A DNA stretch of 64,000 bases from an uncultured bacterium (GTDB taxonomy: Bacteria > Verrucomicrobiota > Verrucomicrobiia > CAIQCK01): contig CAIQCK010000125.1 in the NCBI GenBank assembly GCA_903870275.1, forward strand, positions 17,199-81,198. The letters are read 5' to 3'. The translations under genes were made by a program, and so were the position numbers. The number at the start of each line of letters is the position of its first letter. The stretch's first letter is position 1. Below the pieces are notes generated by a model that did no database searches, had not been told where the DNA came from, and saw only the letters and a program-made list of their open reading frames with translations. Below are positions 16,181 to 25,281 of this stretch, piece by piece.

Positions 16181-17095
16181 ATGAGCCAAACCAACGATGT
16201 CCTGCTGTCCATCAACATCCCCGGCCTGAGGAAACTCCGAAGCGGCAAGGTGCGCGAGATTTTTGATCTCGGCGACCGGCTGCTGTTCCTGGCCACCGAC
16301 CGCATTTCGGCGTTCGACGTGATCATGCCGACCGGCATTCCGCTGAAGGGCTGCGTGCTGTCATCCATCTCGAAATTCTGGTTCGAGAAAACCGCGCACA
16401 TCGTGCGGAACCATGTCCTGACGATGGATTTCGGCGAGTTCCCGCCCCAGCTGCAGTCGTATCGCCGGCAGCTTGAAGGTCGCGCGATGATTGTGACCAA
16501 GTGCGAGCCGCTGGCGGTGGAGTGCATCGTGCGCGGCTACCTCGCCGGCTCCGGCTGGAAGGAATACAAGCAAAGCCAGAGCGTCTGCGGCGTGAAGCTG
16601 CCGGCGGGTCTGTTGGAGTCGTCCGAACTGCCGGAGCCGATCTTCACCCCGTCCACGAAGGCGCAGAGCGGCCACGACATCAACATCAGCTACGAACAAT
16701 CGGCGAAGATTCTCGGCCGGCCCATGGCCGAGCGCGTGCGGGACGCGTCGCTGGCGATCTACAAGTGGGCGCGCGCGTTCGCCCGCGAGCGCGGCATCAT
16801 CATCGCTGACACGAAGTTTGAATTTGGCAAATTGCCGGACGGCGAAGTCATCCTCATTGACGAAGTGCTGACGCCGGACAGCTCGCGGTTCTGGCCCGCC
16901 GACGAATACGAGCCGGGCCGGGGCCAATCGAGTTTCGACAAACAGTTTGTGCGCGACTATCTCGAAACGCTGAATTGGAACAAGACGCCGCCCGGTCCGG
17001 CGCTGCCGCCGGAGATTGTCGCCAAGACGAGCGAGAAATATCTGGAGGCGTACCGGCGGATTACCGGGCAGGAGCTTGTGACCGGTGATTCGTAA
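16181..17095 (+). CDS. purC: Phosphoribosylaminoimidazole-succinocarboxamide synthase
   Basis: SAICAR synthase: ATP-dependent condensation of CAIR with aspartate in purine biosynthesis. Signature parts are SGKVREIFDLGD (residues 21-32), DRISAFDVIMP, ECIVRGYLAGSGWKEY and LIDEVLTPDSSRFWP. The length of 304 residues matches the longer yeast-like/bacterial form. The last codons and stop lie inside the heptamer array 17084-17153, so the C-terminal VTGDS is encoded by repeat DNA. It is followed by a Xer recombinase and rnc on the same strand, without obvious operon coupling. Confidence 0.97.
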   Translation: MSQTNDVLLSINIPGLRKLRSGKVREIFDLGDRLLFLATDRISAFDVIMPTGIPLKGCVLSSISKFWFEKTAHIVRNHVLTMDFGEFPPQLQSYRRQLEGRAMIVTKCEPLAVECIVRGYLAGSGWKEYKQSQSVCGVKLPAGLLESSELPEPIFTPSTKAQSGHDINISYEQSAKILGRPMAERVRDASLAIYKWARAFARERGIIIADTKFEFGKLPDGEVILIDEVLTPDSSRFWPADEYEPGRGQSSFDKQFVRDYLETLNWNKTPPGPALPPEIVAKTSEKYLEAYRRITGQELVTGDS

Positions 17096-17206
17096 CTCGT
17101 GATTGGTGACTGGTAACTGGTAATTGGTGACTGGTAACTGGTGACTGGTGTTTGGGCCTGACCCGGCGACAAATCACCAATTACCAATCTCCAATCTCCA
17201 ATTACG
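17084..17206. repeat. Inverted arrays of 7-base tandem repeats
   Basis: Ten heptamers of the form GGTRAYT run from 17084 to 17153 (GGTGATT, CGTAACT, CGTGATT, GGTGACT, GGTAACT and so on). Five heptamers of the same type run on the opposite strand from 17172 to 17206. The two arrays could fold into a long imperfect hairpin between purC and the recombinase gene. The first array includes the purC stop codon. Confidence 0.85.
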
Positions 17207-17216
17207 AACCCCGACC

Positions 17217-18110
17217 ATGCAGGCGCTCATAGACGAATTCATCACGCACGTCGCTTTGGAGCGCGGCCAGGCGAAGAACACGCAGGACACCTACCGGCGG
17301 CTGCTGACGCAGTTCGGCGGCTTCCTGCAAAGCCGCAATGTGCAACGCTGGGGCGAAGCCACCTCGCAGCACATCACCGATTACCTGCTTTACCAGCGCA
17401 AGCGCGAGATGGCGCTCAACTCGATTTTGCTGGAACTGGCGGCGATCCGCGTCTTCTTCCGTTTCCTTTATGCCAACCGTTTTGTGCCGTCGAACGTGGC
17501 CGAACTCATAGACCGGCCTAAGAAATTCAAATCGCTGCCCAAATCGCTCTCGATGGCCGACGTGGACAAGCTGCTGCAATGGCCCGCCGCCGACGATCCC
17601 CGCGCCGTCCGCGACCAGGCCATCCTGGAAGTGATGTATGCCAGCGGCTTGCGTGTGTCCGAGTTGGCGACGCTGAAGCTGGAGAACATCAACTTCGAGT
17701 CGGGTTTTTTGCGCGTGATCGGCAAGGGCAACAAGGAGCGCATTGTGCCGATTGGCCGCCAGGCGCTGACGCGGTTGAAGCTTTATATGGACCGGATGCG
17801 GCCGAAGTTGGTGCGTCCGCACACGCCGAGCGCGATCTTCCTGAGCAATCGCGGCCGGCAAATGAACCGGGCGACGTTGTGGAAGCTGGTGAGCGGCTGC
17901 GCGAAACGAGCCGGCATCGTCAAGCACGTCAGCCCGCACATGCTGCGGCACAGCTTTGCCACGCATCTGCTGGAAAACGGCGCGGACTTGCGCGTGATCC
18001 AAGAAATGCTGGGCCACGCCGATATTTCGACGACGCAGATTTACACCCACGTGGACAGCCAGCGGCTCAAGAGCGTCCATTACCAGTTTCATCCGCGCGC
18101 GAAGGGGTGA
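17217..18110 (+). CDS. Xer-type tyrosine recombinase (XerC/XerD family)
   Basis: Site-specific recombinase expected to resolve chromosome dimers at dif. The N-terminal SAM-like DNA-binding domain covers residues 1-95 (LERGQAKNTQDTYRR). Catalytic residues are R146 in SGLRVSEL, H241 and R244 in HMLRHSFATH, a His in GHADISTTQIY, and the Tyr in TQIYTHVD near 275. 297 residues is the normal XerC/XerD length. XerC and XerD cannot be separated here by eye. The ATG at 17217 starts the conserved domain directly after the heptamer arrays. Confidence 0.93.
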   Translation: MQALIDEFITHVALERGQAKNTQDTYRRLLTQFGGFLQSRNVQRWGEATSQHITDYLLYQRKREMALNSILLELAAIRVFFRFLYANRFVPSNVAELIDRPKKFKSLPKSLSMADVDKLLQWPAADDPRAVRDQAILEVMYASGLRVSELATLKLENINFESGFLRVIGKGNKERIVPIGRQALTRLKLYMDRMRPKLVRPHTPSAIFLSNRGRQMNRATLWKLVSGCAKRAGIVKHVSPHMLRHSFATHLLENGADLRVIQEMLGHADISTTQIYTHVDSQRLKSVHYQFHPRAKG

Positions 18111-18158
18111 GCGGATTCTTCACTTGGCATCGCGGCGATCATCCGCTAATTTTCGACT

Positions 18159-18881
18159 GTGCCCGATCTCAAGCAGCTTGAAGAGCGCCTCGGTCACCAG
18201 TTTGGCCGTCCAGAACTGCTGAGCGAGGCGCTCACGCATCGTTCGGTGCTCCATGAGAGCAGCCCGAAGCAATCTCCTTTGCCCAAGCCCACCTTGGACA
18301 ACCAACGGCTGGAGTTCTTCGGCGACGCGGTGCTCCAACTGGCGCTGACCGAGGTGGTCTTCGAGCATTTTCCCGAGGCCGACGAGGGCGAGTTGACCAA
18401 GATGCGCGCGCGTTTCGCCAACCGTCACATGCTGTGCCGGCTGGGCGGCGCGTTGTCGCTCGGCGACTACCTGCGGCTGGGCAAGGGCGAGGAATCCAGC
18501 GGCGGCCGCTCGCGCCCGTCGAATCTCGCCGATGCGTTTGAGGCCGTTGTCGGCGCGATTTACCTCGACGGCGGTTTCGCGGCGGCGCGGCGGTTCGTGC
18601 TCGCGCAACTCCATCCGGAACTGGATCAGTTGAACGCCGGTCCCGACGAAGACAATCCCAAGGGCCGGTTGCAGGAGATGATTCAGGAGCATTGCGGGAA
18701 GAATCCGGTCTATCGCATTGCGAGTCAGACCGGGCCGGATCACGCGAAACATTTCGAAGCGGTCGTCGAGCTTGAGGGGCGCGAACTAGGACGCGGCGCC
18801 GGCCGGAACAAAAAAGAAGCCGAAATGCAGGCCGCCGAGGCCGCCCTTGCCAATTACAGCGCCGGCAAAGCGACGGAGTAG
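18159..18881 (+). CDS. rnc: Ribonuclease III
   Basis: Double-strand-specific endoribonuclease that processes rRNA precursors and structured mRNAs. The catalytic domain has the signature LEFFGDAVL (E52, D56), and the second acidic pair is in ADAFEAVVGAIYLDGG (D125, E128). The C-terminal double-stranded RNA-binding domain spans about residues 165-235 (NPKGRLQEMIQ, then GRNKKEAEMQAAEAAL). Length 240 is standard. The start is GTG at 18159. The abundance of long palindromes in this genome makes RNase III of extra interest, since transcripts of those elements are potential substrates. Confidence 0.97.
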   Translation: MPDLKQLEERLGHQFGRPELLSEALTHRSVLHESSPKQSPLPKPTLDNQRLEFFGDAVLQLALTEVVFEHFPEADEGELTKMRARFANRHMLCRLGGALSLGDYLRLGKGEESSGGRSRPSNLADAFEAVVGAIYLDGGFAAARRFVLAQLHPELDQLNAGPDEDNPKGRLQEMIQEHCGKNPVYRIASQTGPDHAKHFEAVVELEGRELGRGAGRNKKEAEMQAAEAALANYSAGKATE

Positions 18882-18889
18882 TTGCCGTA

Positions 18890-18910
18890 GGAGGTGAAGG
18901 GGTCACCTCC
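18890..18910. terminator. Possible bidirectional hairpin after rnc
   Basis: Perfect 8-base stem GGAGGTGA / TCACCTCC with a five-base loop, nine bases past the rnc stop and before the convergent gene ending at 18937. There is no T-run, so intrinsic termination is uncertain; it may instead be another member of the palindrome population. Confidence 0.4.
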
Positions 18911-18936
18911 GGCCGGCCCGGAAACTTCCGCCGCCC

Positions 18937-21159
18937 TCACTGTGCGGCTTCGCATTCCGCGGTTTTTTCGCCGAAGAAATCGTCCGTGATCAGCCCCTCG
19001 TCAAAGAGGTATCGGATTTGCCGTATGCGATCGGCCACCTGTTTCTTGCTGAACTTCTGACCCTTGGCTTGCAGCTCGGCGGCTTTGATTTTGGCCTCGG
19101 CCAGCAGGGCGGCTGAAACCTCGCGCGGCTCGCGTTTGGCTGGCGGCTGGTAGGAAGGATCGAAAACGAGGACCTTCAAGTCCTGGGCCGGCACGAGATG
19201 CCGCCATAGGAAGGCTTGCATCTTGTCTTCCGCCGCCACGGCGTCGTGAGTGATCTTCTTGTCTCCGATTTTGGCGCTGCCGATGACGGTGATATTGATG
19301 GGTTCCCGGCTCGCCGTGTTTGCCGTGAAGCCGAGGCGGCCGATGTTTTGCTTGCCGCTCAGGAAGACGGGTTCCACTTTGAATCCGGCGGGGGGATCCT
19401 TCAGGTCGACCTTGATGGGGCCGTCGAAGCCGTCCTTGCGCATGGCATAAACGGTAAAGCCCGTGTTGTTGTATTGCCGGACGCTGGTGCTGCTGGCCAC
19501 GACACGCAATTCGAAATCGGGCCGCGGCGCGCTGATGCGCAGGCGGTAGCCGTATTCCTCGCCGCCCTTGCGCGCCGTGTCGCCGATGTGGACGTAGTAG
19601 GTGCCGTCGGCGGGCAGCTTGGTCATGAAGTAGGAATCGGCGTGGTGGGTGTTGATGCCCGCGCCGAGATCTTCCCGGTCATCGTTGAACGCCAGCAGTT
19701 TGCCGGCGGCGTTCGTGAGTTTGAGGACGGAGTCCACCGGGGAATCGAGCCGGCGCGCGTAAACTTCCGCCACGATGGTATCGCCGGCTTTGCCGGTGAA
19801 CTGGTACACATCCCAGTCATCCTCCTTGTCAATGCGACCGTTGATGATGACGGGCAGCGTGACTTTCTGCGCGTGCGCGGGGGTGTTGTTGGGTTCCTTC
19901 TCGAAAATTTCCGGCAGCGTATCGAGGGCAAACGGCACGCGGTTGGAGATGAAGCCCTGCTTGTTCGCGGCGATTTCCTGGATTCCCGCGGCAGCGTCTT
20001 TGGCCGGCGGCTGCAACTCGGCGTTTTCGAGATTCACGCCTGTCATCTTGATCGAGTGCGACTCGCCCACGCGGCCGCCCAAGGGGAAGATGCTCGTGAT
20101 GAACGGCAATTCACCGATGGTCACGCGATAGACGAAATCCTCGCGGCCACGGTAGATGGAGTCGATGATCGTAAACACATACTCGCCGTCCTTCGGAATC
20201 CGATACATGAGCACCGGATCGGGCTTGAACCGGTAGTCGTCGTCATACGCGATCTCCTTGCCCTCCGCATCGTAGAGTGCCAGCACGGGCTGGAACCAAC
20301 CGGGCACCGCGTCGGCGATATACGGGATCAACTGCCGCCCCAGGGTGCTGATGACCACCCGCTGGCCTTTGTGCGCCGCGAAGCGATAGCGGTTGACCTC
20401 GCCGGAAGCAATCTGGCCGTTCACGGTGCAGGGGATGGTGATGCGGACCTCGACCTCGTCGGCCGGCCGCTTGCGACGGGCCAGTTCTTCCTTGCCCAGA
20501 ATTTGAATGGGAGCGGTGCTCATTGGTTTCCGGCTGTGTTCGGGCAGTTGGCCGACATAGAACACGAGCGGGTTCGACGCTCCGCCGCGCAGGGTCACCA
20601 ACCGGATTTCCCGCTCGCCGGGCGCCGCGTCCGGAGCAATCGTGACCTCGACATAAGCGAGGCTGGCCAGCGAAACGCTGGCGGGCCGCAACACGTATTC
20701 GCGCATCCGGGTCTGAATTCGTTCCATGAGCTTCTGGGTGGCTTCATCCGTTGCCTCCGCCGAAGACTTCCCGGTCGTCGCCGCCGCGGTCATCATCATC
20801 TCATCCCCCGACGATGCCGGCGTGCCCGACGATCGCTTCTTCGCGGCCTTCGATCTTGTCTTCCTCAAATCCGCCAGTTGTTGGGCCAGCAACTGCATGT
20901 CCTGGGGGTTGAGTTTTCGTTGATATTCCACCAGCCGGGCTGAAACACCGGAGCCGCTGACGATCACTCCCGTGATGTCGTCCATGGCCTGTCCGCCCAG
21001 CTTGACTTGGAACGTGGTGCCCTGCTGACCGCCGGCGGGATAGGCGAAACCGATGTACGGTCTCGCCTGCCTAAACTGCCTCGACTGCGCCTGCGTCGCA
21101 GGCGCAGTCGCCGCCAAACCGATCAGCCCCAGAATCGCGAACCATTGAACTTTGCTCAT
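18937..21159 (-). CDS. Large secreted protein with PPC (pre-peptidase C-terminal) domains
   Basis: 740 residues with a Sec signal peptide (residues 1-24). An IPT/TIG-like region near residues 35-70 (FAYPAGGQQGTTFQVKLGG) is followed by a charged coil. PPC-type beta domains appear twice: about 235-350 (GEVNRYRFAAHKGQRVVIST, ending EYVFTIIDSIYRG) and about 430-545 (KEDDWDVYQFTGKAGDTIVA, ending GTYYVHIGDT). PPC domains usually accompany secreted peptidases; no peptidase catalytic motif is visible here. The architecture is common in Planctomycetes and Verrucomicrobia. A perfect 13-base inverted repeat lies inside the signal-peptide coding region. Confidence 0.8.
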   Translation of the reverse strand: MSKVQWFAILGLIGLAATAPATQAQSRQFRQARPYIGFAYPAGGQQGTTFQVKLGGQAMDDITGVIVSGSGVSARLVEYQRKLNPQDMQLLAQQLADLRKTRSKAAKKRSSGTPASSGDEMMMTAAATTGKSSAEATDEATQKLMERIQTRMREYVLRPASVSLASLAYVEVTIAPDAAPGEREIRLVTLRGGASNPLVFYVGQLPEHSRKPMSTAPIQILGKEELARRKRPADEVEVRITIPCTVNGQIASGEVNRYRFAAHKGQRVVISTLGRQLIPYIADAVPGWFQPVLALYDAEGKEIAYDDDYRFKPDPVLMYRIPKDGEYVFTIIDSIYRGREDFVYRVTIGELPFITSIFPLGGRVGESHSIKMTGVNLENAELQPPAKDAAAGIQEIAANKQGFISNRVPFALDTLPEIFEKEPNNTPAHAQKVTLPVIINGRIDKEDDWDVYQFTGKAGDTIVAEVYARRLDSPVDSVLKLTNAAGKLLAFNDDREDLGAGINTHHADSYFMTKLPADGTYYVHIGDTARKGGEEYGYRLRISAPRPDFELRVVASSTSVRQYNNTGFTVYAMRKDGFDGPIKVDLKDPPAGFKVEPVFLSGKQNIGRLGFTANTASREPINITVIGSAKIGDKKITHDAVAAEDKMQAFLWRHLVPAQDLKVLVFDPSYQPPAKREPREVSAALLAEAKIKAAELQAKGQKFSKKQVADRIRQIRYLFDEGLITDDFFGEKTAECEAAQ
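21083..21109. repeat. Perfect palindrome inside a signal-peptide coding region
   Basis: GACTGCGCCTGCG, one base, CGCAGGCGCAGTC: 13-base perfect arms with a single-base centre, between codons about 18 and 26 of the PPC-domain gene. The reading frame is kept. Confidence 0.85.
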
Positions 21160-22212
21160 AAGCCGCTCGATATCCTATCTACACAAACGCAAAACCATCA
21201 CATACACCCATGGCACGAACGACCCGCCGCCATTTTTCGCGTCCATCCGTGCATGGGCAAACGGTAATTCAAAATGTAGCCAGCTGCTGTCGAATAGCAA
21301 CACCCAAGCGGCTGGATGGTTGCAATCTTTTGAAGGCGGCAGGGGCATGGGGAAGGGGCTCCCTGCGATCTTCAGATGGATGGGTGGGGATGGCGCGGGT
21401 GGAAGCGCGGCGCGCCACGGCTTCGTCGCGATGGCCGGCTCGTTGAAATCAAGGATTGCCTCGGCGCGCGGAAGAATAGCAAATTTCACTTTACATGGTA
21501 GACATAATCTCTATATTCCCGCCTGACACTGAAAGACGCCGGGGCGGCGGTGCAGAAGTTGGCAGATAGGAGATGGCGGGACACCAACGCTGTCGAAAAG
21601 TCGCCAATGATTTGGAAGTTGAAACAAGGCAGGTCGAGCTTGGCGGGAAACCGTGCGACGGCGGTTTTACAGGCGGGGCGAAGCGTCCCGCCGAGCCGCG
21701 CCACTGTTGGCATGAACCGTATCGGCTCGGCGGGACGCCTCGCCCTGCCAAGCCAGGCTTCCAGCCGTCCTACTCCCGCACGAAAACCTCCGTTGCCGCC
21801 AGCCCATCGGCCCCGTCCGACTCAATTCGGTTCGATCCGACTCGATCCGACCAGTTTCGACCGGTTTCAGGGCGAGTTGTGACCGTTTGGAGGCAAAGCC
21901 ATGATTTTGTATCCAAGTCCTGTTCCTGGAAGTAGTTCTACCGCACGAAAGGACGTTGCAGAACACCCCCCAATGGCAGCCTTGTTCCAAACCGGAAAGC
22001 ATTGTTTTTCCACAGGAATACGAACATTTCGATTCCATCCAGCCTCCGCGGGAAAAACATGTTTTTACGAAACGAAGCCAAATAGAGAAAAACGCAATCT
22101 CGAACCAACAAATTGCAAAACCGTCACTTATGCGGGCGAATCATGGCGATGGTTGACCATGCTCGAAGCAAAACGAACCCAAATGTGTGACGGCGAACTT
22201 CGGTTTTCGGGT
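21160..22212. other. 1.05-kb spacer without convincing genes
   Basis: Lies between the starts of the PPC-domain gene and the end of glnE. Short frames exist on both strands but none has a ribosome-binding site, plausible composition or a recognisable motif. It holds the palindrome 21672-21749 and a short repetitive stretch near 21830-21870 (TCGATCCGAC, TCGATCCGACC). The part from about 21880 to 22130 is more AT-rich than its surroundings. Confidence 0.6.
21672..21749. repeat. Palindrome with 27-base arms
   Basis: Arms 21672-21698 and 21723-21749 pair at 25 of 27 positions around a 24-base loop. The left arm is itself able to fold (GGCGGG with CCCGCC). Confidence 0.85.
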
Positions 22213-25137
22213 TCAAGCCGCATGGAAGACTTTTTGATAGATCGCGTGGATGCGTTGCCGGGCGGCGCGGTAAAGTCTCCAGAACTCCTCCAGCGAAGCC
22301 GCGCCGAGCCGGCACGCCATGGCCTGCTGCTCCTCGACGGCCGCCGGCAGCGTGGACACGGAATTGTTCTGCACGCGCCGCAGGACCAGTTCCACGCGGC
22401 GCTGCACCATGTAGTCTTCGCGCAGGTGATGTGCTTCCTCCTCCGTCAGAGCGCCGACTTTCGCCAACTCGGCCAGCGCCTCCAGCGTGTGCGGACGGCG
22501 GACGGACGGATGCGCCGCGCCATGGCGCAACTGGAGCGCCTGCACGATGAACTCCACTTCGATGATCCCGCCCGTGCCGGTCTTGAGGTTCAGTTCCGGC
22601 TGTTTCTGGTCGCCGCGCTCGTGCCCGACGCGCTCCCGCATCCGTGCGATCTCGGCGAGTTCCGCGTCGGTGAGCGGCCGCGCGTAAATGGCCTTGTCCA
22701 CGAATTGCTGGAACTGCTTGCCGAGCGCGGCATCGCCGGCGATGAACCGCGCCTTGATCAGCGCCTGCCGCTCCCACAACAGCGCGCGTTTCTCGTAGTA
22801 GCCGGCGTAGGCGTCGAGCGAATGCGCCAGCACGCCTTTATCGCCGTCGGGCCGCAGCCGCGCGTCGAGCGCATACACCGAGCCTTCGTCGGTCTGGCGG
22901 CCCATGAACTCGATCAGCCGTTTGGCCAGAGCGACGGCGGCGTTGGTTTCCTTCACGCCGCCGCGCGTGACGAACAGCACGTCGAGATCGCCGCCGTAGC
23001 TCAATTCGTGGCCGCCGAACTTGCCCACGCCGATGACGGCGAACGGCAGCCGTTGGGCCTTCATCTCCCGCGCGCACACTGGCAGTGCGAAGTCCACGCA
23101 AGCCTCCGCCAGCGTGGACTGTTCGTCGTGAACTTTTTCGAGGTCGCTCAGTCCCAACACGTCGCGCACGCCGCAGCGCAGAAGTTCGGCGCGCTTGTAG
23201 ATGCGGATCCAATCCTCCGGTGTACGCCGGCCGCGCGTCGCGCGCAGTTCGTCCAGCACGTCGGCGCGCGATTTGTAACGCCGGAGAATGTCGGGCCGCG
23301 TCACTTCCTCGAACAACTCCGGCCGCCGGATGACGACGTCCGCCAGAAAACGGCTGTTGTCGAACAGCCGCATCAGCAGGTCCAGCACCTTGGGGTTGGA
23401 CGCCAGCATCTCGAAGAGCATGGCGCGCGACCCGTAGCTTTCGGCAAAGCGCTGCAATTGATTCAGCGCCTCGTCCGGCTGGGCGAGGCCGGCGACAGTC
23501 GTGCCGCCGCCTTCCGCTTGGTGCTCGGCGATGGAGCGCGGATTCACCACGCGCAAAATCTCCGGCAGGATGCGGGAGAAAAGAGTGCTCGTTCGCGCGG
23601 AGACGTGTGTGTGGCCCGGCCCGCGCGCCATGGAGTAAAGAATCTTCGCCGCCACGTCCGGTTTGCGAAAACCGGCCGAGGCCAGCGAGCGGACGAACTC
23701 GGCCTGGCGGTTTTCGTCGTCGAGCATTTTGCGCCAGCGGGCGCGCGCTTCGCTTCGCGGCGCGGCGAGCAAACGATGGTAAACCTGCCGCACGCGGCCC
23801 GTGTGAACCGCCAGTTGTTTTTCAAACGCGGGAATTGTTTTGAAACCCAGCGAGCGTGCCAGTCGCAGCAACGCGGCGCGGTCGGTGGGGATGGTGTGCG
23901 TTTGCAGGCCCGCCTCCATTTGCAGCCGGTGTTCGACGGTGCGCAGGAATTGATAGGCGGCGGCGAGGTTATTCACCTCGTCAAGCGGCAGTTGGCTGTA
24001 TTTGCCCAGTTTCTGGAGCGCTTCGAGCGTGTTGGCGGTTTGCAGGAACGGGCTGCGGCCGGCGTGAAGCAGTTGGAGCGTCTGCGCCACGAACTCGATC
24101 TCGCGAATGCCGCCGACGCCGAGCTTGACGTGCCGCGTCAACCGGTCCTCGCCGACGATCTCGCGCTCGATCCGCTGTTTGATCATTGCGATTTCGCCGA
24201 GCACTTCTTCGCCGACGTAGCGCGGGAATCGGAACGGGTGGATGGTTTCCAGAAACTCATCCACCAGCGGCGCGCTGCCGGCGACGCAGCGGGCTTTGAT
24301 GAGCATCATGCGCTCCCACGTCTCGCCGCGGCTGGCGTAGTAATCCTCGCAGCTTTCCACCGTGCGAACGAGCGCGCCGGCGTCGCCTTCGGGGCGCAGC
24401 CGCAGGTCCACGCGGAAGAGGTCGCCATCCGTCGTGCGGGCGCTGACCGAGGCGGTGACGGCTTCGGCCAGCTTGGTGAAGAACTGCTGGTTCGACATGA
24501 TGCGGCGGCCGTCGCGTGTGGTGTCGCCGTCGGCGCCGTAGAGAAACATGAGGTCCACGTCGCTGCTGTAGTTCAGCTCGTGTCCGCCGAGCTTGCCCAA
24601 GCCGACGATGGCAAACTCGCGGCTCGACGGCTCACCGAATTTCGCCGTGAGTTCCGGCCAGTGAATCGCCAGCACCTGGCTCAGGCACACGTCGGCGAGG
24701 TCGGAGACTTCCGACACGACCTGCACGAGGCCGGCGCGGCCGCTCAGGTCGCGCAGGCCGATCAACGCCATCTCGCGCCGCTTGAATTGCCGCAGCGCGT
24801 CGAGGCGCGCGGCGGGCGCCGCGGCGGCAACGGCTTGCGCCGCGTCGTGGGCCAGCATGGATTTGCGCCGTGGGCGGTCGAAAAAGCCGTCGGTCGCCAG
24901 CCAATCCAGATACTCCGGATGCCGCACAAGCGTGTCGCTGATGGCTTGCGAAGCGCCAAAGCCCGCCGCCAGCACCGGCGTCAGCCAGTCGCACCGGTCG
25001 AGAAGCCGCAGCAACGCTGGCCGGTCCGGCGCGGCGTCGAGCAGGCGCTGAAAATTCCGCCGCGCCCGGTCGACGTCCGCCGAGGCGCGACAGGCTTGGT
25101 CCAGGGCAGGGGAGAGGGATGGCGTGGGTGGTTTCAT
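22213..25137 (-). CDS. glnE: Bifunctional glutamine synthetase adenylyltransferase/deadenylyltransferase
   Basis: Adenylylates and deadenylylates glutamine synthetase in response to nitrogen state signalled by PII. Two nucleotidyltransferase domains are present, each with the family motif: GLGKLGGHELNYSSDVDL near residue 176 and GVGKFGGHELSYGGDLDV near residue 702. Long helical regulatory segments lie between and after them (GGIREIEFVAQ; GGIIEVEFIVQ). Length 974 is close to the enterobacterial enzyme. Both domains look intact. A long plus-strand frame across this gene is a shadow created by the GC-rich codons. Confidence 0.96.
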   Translation of the reverse strand: MKPPTPSLSPALDQACRASADVDRARRNFQRLLDAAPDRPALLRLLDRCDWLTPVLAAGFGASQAISDTLVRHPEYLDWLATDGFFDRPRRKSMLAHDAAQAVAAAAPAARLDALRQFKRREMALIGLRDLSGRAGLVQVVSEVSDLADVCLSQVLAIHWPELTAKFGEPSSREFAIVGLGKLGGHELNYSSDVDLMFLYGADGDTTRDGRRIMSNQQFFTKLAEAVTASVSARTTDGDLFRVDLRLRPEGDAGALVRTVESCEDYYASRGETWERMMLIKARCVAGSAPLVDEFLETIHPFRFPRYVGEEVLGEIAMIKQRIEREIVGEDRLTRHVKLGVGGIREIEFVAQTLQLLHAGRSPFLQTANTLEALQKLGKYSQLPLDEVNNLAAAYQFLRTVEHRLQMEAGLQTHTIPTDRAALLRLARSLGFKTIPAFEKQLAVHTGRVRQVYHRLLAAPRSEARARWRKMLDDENRQAEFVRSLASAGFRKPDVAAKILYSMARGPGHTHVSARTSTLFSRILPEILRVVNPRSIAEHQAEGGGTTVAGLAQPDEALNQLQRFAESYGSRAMLFEMLASNPKVLDLLMRLFDNSRFLADVVIRRPELFEEVTRPDILRRYKSRADVLDELRATRGRRTPEDWIRIYKRAELLRCGVRDVLGLSDLEKVHDEQSTLAEACVDFALPVCAREMKAQRLPFAVIGVGKFGGHELSYGGDLDVLFVTRGGVKETNAAVALAKRLIEFMGRQTDEGSVYALDARLRPDGDKGVLAHSLDAYAGYYEKRALLWERQALIKARFIAGDAALGKQFQQFVDKAIYARPLTDAELAEIARMRERVGHERGDQKQPELNLKTGTGGIIEVEFIVQALQLRHGAAHPSVRRPHTLEALAELAKVGALTEEEAHHLREDYMVQRRVELVLRRVQNNSVSTLPAAVEEQQAMACRLGAASLEEFWRLYRAARQRIHAIYQKVFHAA

Positions 25138-25178
25138 TTAGCGTGGCATCACAGAAATCGTGTTGTCGTCCGGCCGGC

Positions 25179-25251
25179 AACGGATTTGGAAGTCCGTTCT
25201 ACATTGGTTGCGCGCGTGCGCCGAATCGTCGAACGGACTTCCAAGTCCGTT
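25179..25251. repeat. Palindrome of palindromes, AACGGACTT family
   Basis: Arms 25179-25199 and 25231-25251 pair at 20 of 21 positions, and the right arm is itself a perfect palindrome identical to the 20-mer at 7409-7428. The element occupies the spacer between glnE and the rhomboid gene. Confidence 0.88.
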
Positions 25252-25281
25252 CCGATCTCAGGGGAGCATGGGGATTTCACA

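Noticed and set aside
17084..17206. CRISPR or dif site near the Xer recombinase
   Set aside because: The units are 7-base heptamers without spacers, and no dif-like 28-base XerC/XerD site could be identified.
19216..20943. 575-codon plus-strand ORF
   Set aside because: Antisense to the PPC-domain gene; no ribosome-binding site or motif.
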